NCBI RefSeq assembly: GCF_947381555.1
Contig: NZ_CANCWQ010000036.1
Coordinates: 1 to 17,061 of the forward strand
DNA from: Limosilactobacillus pulli
GTDB lineage: Bacteria > Bacillota > Bacilli > Lactobacillales > Lactobacillaceae
Direction of reading: 5' to 3'
Length of the DNA stretch: 17,061 nucleotides
In this document: positions 8,221-15,196 of the stretch, one piece after another
How positions within the stretch are numbered: the first letter of the stretch is position 1
Layout of the letters: each line of letters begins with the position of its first letter
Translations under genes and position numbers: made by a program
Notes under the pieces: generated by a model
Told to the model about the DNA's origin: nothing
Seen by the model: only the letters and a program-made list of their open reading frames with translations
Databases searched by the model: none

Positions 8221-8266
8221 ACGATTAAAAAATACCCCCTTAGTAACTTAAATCAGCACGAAGGAG

Positions 8267-8296
8267 ATTATATTGCAGATGAATGGACTTAGTCAA
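8267..8296 (-). promoter_or_regulatory. Strong promoter of the LPKTG surface-protein gene
   Basis: On the minus strand TTGACT (8296-8291), 18-bp spacer, consensus TATAAT (8272-8267). Predicted start near 8260 gives a leader of about 40 nt. Confidence 0.75.
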
Positions 8297-8305
8297 TCGT
8301 TAATT

Positions 8306-8345
8306 TAAAACGTTTTACATAAAAGCAATTTGAATATTCAAATTG
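8306..8345. promoter_or_regulatory. Two palindromes upstream of the surface-protein promoter (candidate operators)
   Basis: TAAAACGTTTTA (8306-8317) is a perfect 12-bp palindrome 10 bp upstream of the -35 box. CAATTTGAAT followed by ATTCAAATTG (8326-8345) is a perfect 20-bp palindrome. A related half, AATATTCAATTG, recurs just downstream near 8364-8375. The first is only loosely like a catabolite-repression site. A regulator-binding role is inferred. Confidence 0.35.
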
Positions 8346-8493
8346 ATGCAGCTAATATGTTTAAATATTCAATTGGAATCGATAAACCATGGACTTAAAA
8401 TAATATTTTTTCTTTGTGATTCTTTGAACAAAAAATCATATTTATCAAAGCTGATGGCATCTTGGCTGAGCGAGATAGCATTTCTGTTTTCTC

Positions 8494-8537
8494 AAAAAAC
8501 AACGCCATGCCTAAGGTTTCGCTACCTCAACATGACG
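8494..8537 (-). terminator. Terminator of the pyridoxal kinase-ECF operon
   Basis: On the minus strand CGTCATG (8537-8531) pairs with CATGGCG (8509-8503) with one G-U, inner AGG/CCT pairing, then TTGTTTTTT. It lies about 25 bp past the ECF stop. Confidence 0.65.
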
Positions 8538-8562
8538 CGGTTTAATGACGATGCTTTAGATG

Positions 8563-9072
8563 TTATTTACCAGTAAGGGCAGGGTGAATTGCTTTTTCAA
8601 CCGGTGTAGCAATCAATAGTGCAATTACCGAGCCGACAATTCCTTGAATTAGGTTTGGGAAGATGCCGGCAGCCCCAGTTGCCCAGGTGTAAAGAATTGC
8701 ATCGGAGAAGAAATAGCCGACAACCATAACGATCGTACCGGCTGAAACACCGGCAACGCGACCCCACTTGCCACGGACGTACTTAAAGACCAGGCCAGCA
8801 ACGATGCCTTCCAGACCATGCGAGATAAATGAGAATGGGGCGTATTGTGCAAAGCCTGAAATCAGATCCAAAAACATGGCGCCAAATCCGCCGATAAAAC
8901 CACCTGCCCATGGACCAAGCAGCATAGCACCGATAAAGATGCCGACATCGCAAAGGTTAATGTTGCCATGCGTCCAAGGTAGCGGAATCAAGAAGAACCG
9001 TCCAAAGATCAAAGTTAAGGCCGTTAAAAGCGCCGTAAATACCAAATGTCTAACCGTTGCAGATTTATTCAT
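8563..9072 (-). CDS. ECF transporter S component, probably for vitamin B6
   Basis: A 169-residue integral membrane protein with about five or six hydrophobic segments, the size and pattern of substrate-binding S components of energy-coupling factor transporters: a basic N-terminus before RHLVFTALLTALTLIFGR, and a Gly-rich region LGPWAGGFIGGFGAMFLDL. It would borrow the shared ECF A/A'/T module encoded elsewhere. The preceding gene is a pyridoxal-type kinase that overlaps or abuts it, so pyridoxine/pyridoxal/pyridoxamine is the likely substrate, as in PdxU/PdxU2-type S components; a hydroxymethylpyrimidine transporter is the main alternative. ATG 9072 is chosen because GGGAGTG lies about 7-8 nt upstream; that SD overlaps the stop codon of the kinase, indicating translational coupling. 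Confidence 0.82.
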   Translation of the reverse strand: MNKSATVRHLVFTALLTALTLIFGRFFLIPLPWTHGNINLCDVGIFIGAMLLGPWAGGFIGGFGAMFLDLISGFAQYAPFSFISHGLEGIVAGLVFKYVRGKWGRVAGVSAGTIVMVVGYFFSDAILYTWATGAAGIFPNLIQGIVGSVIALLIATPVEKAIHPALTGK

Positions 9073-9077
9073 CGAAA

Positions 9078-9911
9078 TCACTCCCTATTATGCCTGATTA
9101 CAAACTGCATTAAATGATCGAGACGCAGACCAAATCGTCGCTCACTGTCAGCAAGCGGTGCGGTCTGTTGAATTGCTTGTTCCATCGCTTTGATTGAGTT
9201 GCTGATTGCAGCATCCAAAGGCCAGTGCTGCAAGAGCCTGCCGTAAAGCAGTGCCGCAAAAACATCACCGGTTCCGTAAAAATGGCCTGGTTGAATTGAG
9301 TTGCCATAAAACCGCAATTCATGATCTTGCAAAAAGCAGCAGCCAACCTGATTATTTACTCTCACCCCGGTCACGATGACATCAGCCGTAATCTGTTGTG
9401 ATCTCAGACACGTGATACCCTGCTTAATGGCTTCAGCAGTTGGCTTACAAATTGGCTGATTGGTTAACAGACAAAGCTCGGTCCAGTTGGGCGTGATCAA
9501 GTCGGCATGGTGGCAAAGCTTACGAATCGACTGAACGTAGTCTTGATCAAAGCCAGGATAAAGCTTCCCTTGATCACCCATGACTGGATCAATCATCTTA
9601 AAGAATGAGTCCTGATCATTTTGTTGGATCCATTTGCCCAACCGATCAGCCAAAGTACGCTGACCAAGGTAGCCAATCAAAATGCCTGCTGGCTTGATTG
9701 CTTGATCTTGCCAGTGCCTAAGTGCGTTATCAATCCATTGTTCAGTATCCAAAACGGCAGGCTGGCCAAAGCCTTCTGTCTGACTGGATAAAACGGTGGC
9801 TGGCAGCGCAGCGGTTGTGATTCCCATTGCCTGCAAGACGCTTAGTGCACCAATCATCGAAATCTGGCCCAGGGCTGAAAAATCTTCAATCAGTAGGACG
9901 GGCTTGGACAT
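9078..9911 (-). CDS. pdxK: Pyridoxal/pyridoxamine kinase (PfkB/ribokinase family)
   Basis: A 277-residue cytoplasmic kinase that phosphorylates B6 vitamers at the 5' hydroxyl, trapping them and leading to PLP. Seen: the N-terminal segment EDFSALGQISMIGALSVLQ typical of the Firmicutes pyridoxamine-kinase branch, the metal/phosphate-binding DPVMGDQGKLY, NWTELCLL, and the ATP-binding anion-hole/catalytic-base motif GTGDVFAALL with the expected Asp. Length is normal. ATG 9911 is preceded by AGAGAGGA about 8 nt upstream. First gene of an operon with the ECF S component. A ThiD-like hydroxymethylpyrimidine kinase is a less likely reading; the pdxY symbol is used for some close relatives. Confidence 0.85.
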   Translation of the reverse strand: MSKPVLLIEDFSALGQISMIGALSVLQAMGITTAALPATVLSSQTEGFGQPAVLDTEQWIDNALRHWQDQAIKPAGILIGYLGQRTLADRLGKWIQQNDQDSFFKMIDPVMGDQGKLYPGFDQDYVQSIRKLCHHADLITPNWTELCLLTNQPICKPTAEAIKQGITCLRSQQITADVIVTGVRVNNQVGCCFLQDHELRFYGNSIQPGHFYGTGDVFAALLYGRLLQHWPLDAAISNSIKAMEQAIQQTAPLADSERRFGLRLDHLMQFVIRHNRE

Positions 9912-9952
9912 ACAAACGATCCTCTCTAATCATTTTTTAATTTGATGATATT

Positions 9953-9990
9953 AATATAAAGCGTGAAAATCAGGCTGACAAGGGGTGTCA
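9953..9990 (-). promoter_or_regulatory. Promoter and candidate operator of the B6 salvage operon
   Basis: On the minus strand TTGTCA (9981-9976), 17-bp spacer, TATATT (9958-9953). An inverted repeat TGACA-N5-TGTCA (9976-9990) lies over the -35 box, and a perfect 12-bp palindrome TGTATCGATACA sits upstream at 10007-10018. Either could bind a vitamin-B6-responsive regulator; that is inference. Confidence 0.6.
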
Positions 9991-10057
9991 TAACATTAGC
10001 TAGAATTGTATCGATACACTGCATTTGGCCTAATCGTATATTGATCTTGAAAACGGC

Positions 10058-10086
10058 TTGACACCAGCATTATTTCACGGTAGTAT
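10058..10086 (+). promoter_or_regulatory. Promoter of tRNA-Pro
   Basis: Consensus TTGACA (10058-10063), 17-bp spacer, TAGTAT (10081-10086), about 40 bp before the mature tRNA. Confidence 0.8.
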
Positions 10087-10125
10087 TTATAACTGTTGGT
10101 AAGATTAATTGCCAAATAATAGTTT

Positions 10126-10199
10126 CGGGAAATAGCTCAGCTTGGTAGAGCACCTGGTTTGGGACCAGGGGGTCGCAGGTTCGAATCCTGTTTTCCCGA
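10126..10199 (+). tRNA. tRNA-Pro (anticodon UGG)
   Basis: A full cloverleaf of 74 nt: acceptor CGGGAAA/TTTCCCG, D stem GCTC/GAGC, anticodon stem CCTGG/CCAGG with loop TTTGGGA (UGG at positions 34-36), T stem GCAGG/CCTGT with loop TTCGAAT, discriminator A. CCA is not encoded. UGG reads proline codons, mostly CCA and CCG. It stands alone with its own promoter and terminator. Confidence 0.97.
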
Positions 10200-10205
10200 T
10201 TGATT

Positions 10206-10242
10206 AAAGGATCTCTGCTGAAATTGGCAGAGATCCTTTTTA
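10206..10242 (+). terminator. Terminator of tRNA-Pro
   Basis: AAAGGATCTCTGC (10206-10218) pairs with GCAGAGATCCTTTT (10227-10240), then TTAA. The end of the T-run also forms TTTAA, the likely insertion target of the adjoining TnpB element. Confidence 0.9.
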
Positions 10243-10359
10243 ATTATGCCTATCTATCCCGTGACTTTAGTCATGGGATGGATAGGCTCACTCAATGTCC
10301 ATTTGGACGCTTTTTCTTTTGCCATTAAGAACACCTTAATCGTTATAGTCATTAGCTGA

Positions 10360-10368
10360 TGATATAAT
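10360..10368 (+). promoter_or_regulatory. Extended -10 promoter of tnpB
   Basis: TGATATAAT: a consensus TATAAT (10363-10368) preceded by the TG extension. No good -35 box is seen. It lies about 20 bp before tnpB, which has a near-perfect AAAGGAGGTG. Confidence 0.5.
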
Positions 10369-10389
10369 CCAATTAAAGGAGGTGAAAAA

Positions 10390-11646
10390 ATGAAGTCAAT
10401 GGCACAGTTAGAATATCATTATGGATTGAAGGTTCGCATCTATCCGAGTGATTACCAGAAACAAATAATTAAAGTTAATAGTGATGCTAGTCGTTTTATC
10501 TACAACGAAATGGTCTCAATTGGCAAAGAGCTTTGGCAATTAAGCCGAGTCAAACTACCAATTGATACGGTACAAGATCGCATCCAACAGCTAAAGCTTC
10601 GTCAAAACGCTAAGCAGATGTCAAATCATTTCCAGTTTTTAGAAGATAAGCGTATTGACAGTCTTGCTAAGGCTAATGCAATTCAGAACTATCACAAGGC
10701 TTGGAACGCTTTTCGCAAGGTTCATGGAACTGGTGTGCCAAAATTTCATCGTAAAAGCTATGCTTGGCGATACCAGACCAACTGTCAATATCCAAAACAA
10801 AAGACGGCCCGGCTAGACAACGGTACCGTCTGCTTTGAAGACCGCAAACATATCGTGGTACCCAAACTAGGACGTTTGCGTGTCAAAGGTGCTCAGCAGC
10901 GACTATTGGATCGTCAAGGTGAAACACGCATTGGTACGGTAACCATTTCCAAAGATGCTGCTGATCGATTCTTTTTGTCGCTGCAATTAGGTTCAGATAC
11001 ACCTTTTGTTCCTAAGCTTAGCCGCACTAATCGGCAAATTGGCATTGACCTAAACACGGAAAACTTTCTGACTGCCAGTGATGGTCGAACCATCGCTAAC
11101 CCACGCTACTATCGAACAATCAAGGGAAAATTAGCTAAAGCACAGCGCACTCTTTCACGCCGACAACGCCGAGCTAAGAAAGAGCAGCGTTCCTTGCGGG
11201 AAAGCAAAAACTACCAGAAGCAGCGTTTGTTAGTCGCTAAGATCCATGCACGGGTATTTGACCGCCGCCATGATTTTCTCCAACGCACGTCTACAGCACT
11301 GATCAAGAACCAAGATCTCGTTGTAGCCGAAGAATTGCGGAGTAAGAATCTGTTAAAAAATCATGCCTTGGCAATGAGCATCAGTGATGTTGGCTGGCGG
11401 TCTTTCTTGGGGATGTTGTCATACAAAGCCGACCTTTATGACCGTCAATTTATCACGGTCAGCCCTAAAAACACGACCCAAACCTGTTATGACTGCGGTT
11501 TTGTAATGGGAAGTGACGGGACCGAAAAGCTGACACTGGCAGATCGTGAATGGGTATGTCCACGGTGCCATGTTCATCATATCCGTGATTATAATGCAGC
11601 ACTGAATATTTTAGAAAAAGGACTCCAAAAACAACAAAAAGCCTAG
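10390..11646 (+). CDS. tnpB: TnpB RNA-guided nuclease of an IS605-type element
   Basis: A 418-residue TnpB, normal length for the family. TnpB binds an RNA made from the right end of its element (omega RNA) and cuts DNA next to a short target-adjacent motif. The RuvC residues are present: Asp220 in GIDLN, Glu314 in VVAEEL and Asp400 in HHIRDYNAALNI. The zinc finger is complete (Cys366, Cys369, Cys390, Cys393). The N-terminal helix-turn-helix region (LKVRIYPSDYQKQIIKVN) is also typical. It therefore appears functional. One difference from the usual HDRD signature is HIRD, with the catalytic Asp kept. ATG 10390 follows AAAGGAGGTG with 7-nt spacing. Its stop overlaps the start of the presumed omega RNA. 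Confidence 0.93.
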   Translation: MKSMAQLEYHYGLKVRIYPSDYQKQIIKVNSDASRFIYNEMVSIGKELWQLSRVKLPIDTVQDRIQQLKLRQNAKQMSNHFQFLEDKRIDSLAKANAIQNYHKAWNAFRKVHGTGVPKFHRKSYAWRYQTNCQYPKQKTARLDNGTVCFEDRKHIVVPKLGRLRVKGAQQRLLDRQGETRIGTVTISKDAADRFFLSLQLGSDTPFVPKLSRTNRQIGIDLNTENFLTASDGRTIANPRYYRTIKGKLAKAQRTLSRRQRRAKKEQRSLRESKNYQKQRLLVAKIHARVFDRRHDFLQRTSTALIKNQDLVVAEELRSKNLLKNHALAMSISDVGWRSFLGMLSYKADLYDRQFITVSPKNTTQTCYDCGFVMGSDGTEKLTLADREWVCPRCHVHHIRDYNAALNILEKGLQKQQKA

Positions 11647-11847
11647 TCAAAAAGCTAGGCTCATTCCTATGGCAACCTGGGAATGTAAAAGGCATTGGTA
11701 ATTAGATGATCACTGCTCAAGCAACTGCGGCTGTTTGAGTAAATCGTCCGTATCTATGCAAATTGTGGTTCGGACACTCAATACTGGGGTGTTTGCCCAC
11801 AAGCCATCGACTTTAGCCGATGGTGGTTGACTTTAAAGTATCGGTAA
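11647..11847 (+). ncRNA. Candidate omega RNA of TnpB (right-end RNA)
   Basis: The approximately 185 nt between the tnpB stop and the right end is non-coding and has stems: CTAG-based hairpin right after the stop, CTCAA/TTGAG (11716-11739), GTCCG/CGGAC (11746-11775), GGG/CCC (near 11787-11798) and the terminal CCATCG/CGATGG (11804-11823). By analogy with characterised TnpB systems, the scaffold would end near 11831 and the following about 16 nt (11832-11847) would be the guide. Exact ends are inferred. Confidence 0.5.
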
Positions 11848-12119
11848 AAAAGACGGATCAATCTCAGGCGAGATCGACTCAGAAAAGCTAAAGACAGTTT
11901 ATGCGTTAATTTACAAATTTATCCTAAAACTAAAATGGTGACAGAATACGTATTAGTACCGGCAAAACGGTTTCAAAAAATCGGTGGTTCGTTTTGCAAA
12001 ATATAAAATTGTTTGCAATAATTAAAATTATGCATGAACCACCAAATGCGTCTAGTTATAAATGTAAGTTAATTGAAAGTAATTTATATTTCGTTGCATC
12101 GGATGGAGGGGTGAGTCCG
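11832..12119. other. Gene-free stretch after the TnpB element
   Basis: It contains a small hairpin ATCTC/GAGAT (about 11869-11882) and an 8-bp inverted repeat GCAAAACG/CGTTTTGC (11962-11969 and 11990-11997) with a 20-nt gap. An open frame in phase with the next gene extends up to 11994 but lacks an SD before 12120. No promoter is convincing. Confidence 0.5.
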
Positions 12120-12617
12120 ATGACAATTGTTGAAATGGGGATAACGATGCTTACGTATGAATTGATGGTCTATCATTGTTCAAAGGGTTACTGTGCTGTT
12201 TTGCCACCAGAGCTTAAGATGCTGGAAAGTCATTATCAACGGCAGATGTGCTTTACTGATGGACTGCCAGGAGAGCTGCTGAGCGGAACGGAGCGTGATA
12301 ACGTCATCTTTCGCGGCCGCGTAGTTTTGGAGCAGGTACTAAACTGTGCACGCTTTGACAATCTTGAGCTGCCTGAGCCGATCAAGTGGTCAAAATGCCG
12401 TGATGCTCAGCCACAGCTCGAGTTTGTTCCAGTCGAGTGTCTTAAAAAAGGAACGATCCAGATTTATGAAGGCCGCCACGTGCGGTTTTATCACAACAGT
12501 CTCAAGGCACCGCTGATTAGCTGGGAAAGTCAAGGAATCAAGCTGGTTGATAAGCCACATCAAGCGGCGATTGTCGGTAATGCCTTTTTTGGACTTTGTT
12601 ATGACTGGACAGCCTAG
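12120..12617 (+). CDS. Hypothetical protein, 165 residues
   Basis: Not recognised. Predicted soluble, with no signal peptide and no long hydrophobic helix. It contains several Cys and Trp residues and ends in IVGNAFFGLCYDWTA. The ATG at 12120 is chosen because GGAGGGG is 8 nt upstream; the same frame is open back to 11994 (possible starts ATG 12030, TTG 11994), but those have no SD. Codon use and a good ribosome site support a real gene. It stands alone: the TnpB element lies upstream and a possible terminator lies about 200 bp downstream. Confidence 0.65.
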   Translation: MTIVEMGITMLTYELMVYHCSKGYCAVLPPELKMLESHYQRQMCFTDGLPGELLSGTERDNVIFRGRVVLEQVLNCARFDNLELPEPIKWSKCRDAQPQLEFVPVECLKKGTIQIYEGRHVRFYHNSLKAPLISWESQGIKLVDKPHQAAIVGNAFFGLCYDWTA

Positions 12618-12907
12618 TCGGGCTCATCAGAATAATGATCAATTGTTTAGATGATGTACAAGACGGCAGTCAGAATTACGGAGATGAATTGGGCATCAAC
12701 TAAGCTGTTTACATAATGGTTAATTTAAAATCGAACAGCCTAAATGTTGCCGAGTAAACGAGTCACTGGTTCACTTAAGATCAGCGAGTTTCGGCAAGCT
12801 ATAGTTAAACGATTAAGTCGCTTACGAGCGGCTTTTTATGATTGGCAATGATTGATAGGTTCAGTTAGACTAGAAATGAGACTAATTTGAGTAAAGGGAT
12901 GAAATAA
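12618..12907. other. Intergenic region with a long-range stem and a terminator
   Basis: TTGCCGA (12747-12753) pairs perfectly with TCGGCAA (12791-12797), extendable by AAC/GTT inside, and a terminator hairpin follows at 12815-12837. The arrangement could be a 3' end for the hypothetical gene or a structured leader for the reductase gene. No known riboswitch is recognised. Confidence 0.45.
12815..12837 (+). terminator. Terminator or attenuator before the reductase gene
   Basis: AAGTCGCT pairs with AGCGGCTT around a TACG loop, with one G-U, followed by TTTTT. Confidence 0.6.
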
Positions 12908-14734
12908 ATGCAGGCCAATGATGTTCAATGGAATGCTCAGTATGACGTGGTCGTTGTAGGTTTTGGCGGTGCTGGTGCCACGGCAGCACGCTTTGCAGCA
13001 GATGCGGGAGCCCATGTGCTGCTGGTTGATGCGGCACCACTGGGAAGAGAAGGGGGCAATACGCGCTATGCCTCTCAGCACGTCGCAATGGGAAAGGGAA
13101 TCGGCCAATTAACCAGATACTATCAGCAGCTTAATGATGATTTTTTGGTACCAGCCAAACTGATGCAGACCTACCTGCGCGGGCTGATGAATATGCCGGA
13201 TTATTTTGAAAAATATCTGGGGGTTCGGGCCATCAGCTGGAAAGACGATATTCGCTTGGGGGATCCAGTCGTACCCAAGCATTCATTGGCCGAATATCCT
13301 GAGCTTGATGATAGCGAGGCAGTTGATATTGCCCTGGTTCATCGGCGTGATAAGGATGCGGCCCTTTGGAAGATCCTGCGTCAAAACGTGATCGACCGTG
13401 CCAATTTGATTGACGTCTGGCTTAATACTCGGGCACGACACCTTTATCAAGATCCTCAAACTGGTATCGTCAAGGGAGTTCAGTTGCGGCGACGGGGCGA
13501 GAATTATAATATTGCCGCAAAAAATGGATTGGTACTGGCAACGGGTGGTTTTGAAAACAATCGTGAAATGATTCAAAACTACTTGCAAAAGCCAGCGTTA
13601 ATGCCAATGGGGTCACTGTTCAACCGTGGCGATGGCATCAAAATGGCGCAAGAGGTACAGGCCAAACTGTGGCACATGGGCAACTATGAAAGTTTCGGTA
13701 CGCTGGCGGGCCTAACGTTTGCAGAAGAAGGGACGCAGCATCGGGGGCGGGTCATCCAAAGCTGGTCACAGTTAAATCATGGCAGTATTTTCGTGATTGG
13801 CGATGATGGGACACGCTTTTTTGCCGAGAATCAACCGGCACGTCATGGACATCTGTATTCACATGGCCACTGGGTATTGCCGCACTACCAAAAGCATCCC
13901 TATCTGGTATTTGATCAAGCCCAGTATGAGGTTTTTGAACAACAGGAAAAAGAGGATCGGCGCCTGCCTTATCCTAAATTCATGCAAAAACTGATCAGTG
14001 CGGATTCATTGCCGGAATTGGCCAAGCAGCTGCACGTTCCCGTGATCAGCCTGACGCAGACGGTTACTGATTTCAACCATTATAAAGAATTAGGGCGTGA
14101 CTACCAAACGGGACGTGATACCGATACGATGCGTAAATTTGGTGCGGGTCCATACTATGCCATTGAACTGGCCAGCAACGTCTTGAATACGCAGGGTGGT
14201 CCACAGCATGATGAAAAGACGCGCGTTTTAAACGTTGATGATCAGCCGATTCCACATTTGTACAGTGCCGGAGAATTGGGAGGAATTGCCGCCAACTACT
14301 ATCAAAGTGGTGGTAACCTGGCTGAATGTCTGATTTTTGGTAAGCTTGCCGGTGAAAATGCCGCCAAGCCAAAATCGGATGCGGTCAACGTAAAATGGCT
14401 GCATGATGCAGTGACCGTTCATATCAATGACTTGTTGGATATGTCGGCTCAGCATTATATGGTAGGACCGGATCAATACTTGGGTGTTTCAGATGATGGC
14501 ATGGGTGGCCGGATCGTCGTTCGAGTTACATACCAAAAGCAAAAACTGCAGCAGATCGAGATCTTGGAAAACCATGAAAATGAAGAGATCGGTCAGGCGG
14601 CCTTTGAGCAGCTTGAAAAAAATATGATTAGAGCCAATACGTCAGACGTTGATGCAATCTCTGGCGCAACCACGACCAGCCGCGCGCTGAGTGAAGCCGT
14701 AGCTGATGCCTTAAGCAAAGTAAGACAGGTATAA
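12908..14734 (+). CDS. FAD-dependent reductase with C-terminal FMN-binding domain
   Basis: A 608-residue flavoprotein. Residues 10-40 are a dinucleotide-binding fold with GFGGAG (18-23); ATGGFENN, GTRFFAENQP and LYSAGELGG belong to the fumarate reductase/3-ketosteroid dehydrogenase FAD family. Residues about 510-605 are an FMN_bind domain containing DAISGATT (582-589), the motif where ApbE attaches FMN covalently to the last Thr (Thr589). No signal peptide is present, so it acts in the cytoplasm, probably reducing an enoate-like acceptor. The usual THHTMGG and NRLGGN segments of fumarate reductases read VLNTQGG and YQSGGN here, so a substrate other than fumarate is likely (for example urocanate-, hydroxycinnamate- or steroid-like compounds). 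AAAGGG lies about 8 nt before the ATG. No ApbE gene is in the window. Confidence 0.82.
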   Translation: MQANDVQWNAQYDVVVVGFGGAGATAARFAADAGAHVLLVDAAPLGREGGNTRYASQHVAMGKGIGQLTRYYQQLNDDFLVPAKLMQTYLRGLMNMPDYFEKYLGVRAISWKDDIRLGDPVVPKHSLAEYPELDDSEAVDIALVHRRDKDAALWKILRQNVIDRANLIDVWLNTRARHLYQDPQTGIVKGVQLRRRGENYNIAAKNGLVLATGGFENNREMIQNYLQKPALMPMGSLFNRGDGIKMAQEVQAKLWHMGNYESFGTLAGLTFAEEGTQHRGRVIQSWSQLNHGSIFVIGDDGTRFFAENQPARHGHLYSHGHWVLPHYQKHPYLVFDQAQYEVFEQQEKEDRRLPYPKFMQKLISADSLPELAKQLHVPVISLTQTVTDFNHYKELGRDYQTGRDTDTMRKFGAGPYYAIELASNVLNTQGGPQHDEKTRVLNVDDQPIPHLYSAGELGGIAANYYQSGGNLAECLIFGKLAGENAAKPKSDAVNVKWLHDAVTVHINDLLDMSAQHYMVGPDQYLGVSDDGMGGRIVVRVTYQKQKLQQIEILENHENEEIGQAAFEQLEKNMIRANTSDVDAISGATTTSRALSEAVADALSKVRQV

Positions 14735-14737
14735 ATA

Positions 14738-14775
14738 AAAACCGTCATCGAACGCAGAATTCGATGACGGTTTTT
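14738..14775. terminator. Strong bidirectional terminator after the reductase gene
   Basis: AAAACCGTCATCGA pairs perfectly with TCGATGACGGTTTT around a short loop, with T-runs on both strands. It ends the reductase gene and could also end the minus-strand RNA proposed upstream of it on that strand. Confidence 0.9.
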
Positions 14776-14782
14776 AATATTG

Positions 14783-15190
14783 TCAGCAGGCTCATGGATG
14801 TAATATGGATTAAATTTTTAATGATTAGAGTGAACAAGAGTCAGTCTTAAAATGAGCCTGTAGACAAGGATGATCAGATGTGAAGCCTAAAAGTGGATTA
14901 AAGGGATTGAGAGACACTGTGGATTGGCGTTTCAGTGTTGCGGCTTCACGATTTTGAGGAAAGACGAATGATCGCCTTGAGGTTAAATTGAACATCCGGC
15001 CGTTTGAGTTGGCGTACCCAGACGGTAGAAGGAAGGGTCGGTCAAACGCTGACAGACAGTCGATGGATTGACGTTGACGGACGTCGTTGGCGTGGCCAGG
15101 ATGATCGTCGTCGACTGTCGGCATGAGCGGTTTCACGATAAAACAAGTTATGAAAGAAAGCAGAATCTGAAAACACTTTCCTTACGACCC
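14783..15190 (-). ncRNA. Candidate large structured non-coding RNA
   Basis: About 590 bp here has no convincing gene. It is more GC-rich in the middle than its AT-rich edges and is packed with stems: 15055-15063 with 15111-15119 (9 bp perfect, inner TGGC/GCCA hairpin), 15001-15007 with 15042-15048 (7 bp), 14961-14967 with 14972-14978 (7 bp), 14880-14887 with 14942-14949 (8 bp) enclosing 14914-14919 with 14933-14938, and 14787-14795 with 14852-14860 (9 bp). The single mispair at 14961-14978 is G-U on the minus strand but A-C on the plus strand, favouring minus. A consensus-like minus promoter lies at 15197-15225 and a strong terminator at 14738-14775. I do not recognise RNase P RNA, tmRNA or 6S RNA. 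The minus-strand 103-codon frame starting with GTG has no SD. Confidence 0.4.
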
Positions 15191-15196
15191 ATAAAT

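Larger units (their letters stand above)
8221..8562. other. Intergenic region with LPKTG gene promoter, palindromes and ECF terminator
   Basis: No gene is supported here. It holds, from left to right, the 5' leader and promoter of the surface-protein gene, two palindromes (8306-8317 and 8326-8345), an AT-rich stretch, and the terminator of the ECF gene. The 77-codon plus-strand frame from 8343 has no SD and no recognisable product. Confidence 0.6.
10244..11831 (+). mobile_element. IS200/IS605-family (IS1341-like) element carrying tnpB only
   Basis: The unit has an imperfect left-end hairpin (10249-10265 with 10270-10286, loop TTTA), then tnpB, then a right-end hairpin CCATCG/CGATGG (11804-11823). 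Both hairpins share the loop-side motif ACTTTAG, as expected for subterminal structures recognised by a Y1 transposase. No tnpA is present, so movement would need TnpA supplied from elsewhere. The left junction follows TTTAA (10239-10243) in the T-tract of the tRNA-Pro terminator. The right boundary is placed at GGTTGAC (11831) but could be off by several bases. No target duplication is expected for this family. Confidence 0.75.

Noticed and set aside
8343..8576. 77-codon plus-strand frame
   Set aside because: No SD, AT-rich, overlaps the ECF terminator and the end of the ECF gene, and has no recognisable motif.
11994..12119. N-terminal extension of the 165-residue hypothetical protein
   Set aside because: The frame is open, but neither TTG 11994 nor ATG 12030 has an SD, whereas ATG 12120 has GGAGGGG at ideal spacing.
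14825..15136. 103-codon minus-strand frame starting with GTG
   Set aside because: No SD before the start, composition unlike the neighbours, and the same bases form many perfect stems; an RNA explanation fits better.
15168..15181. Possible catabolite-responsive (cre) site at the start of the RNA candidate
   Set aside because: TGAAAACACTTTCC has two mismatches to the consensus, including one in the central CG, so chance similarity is likely.
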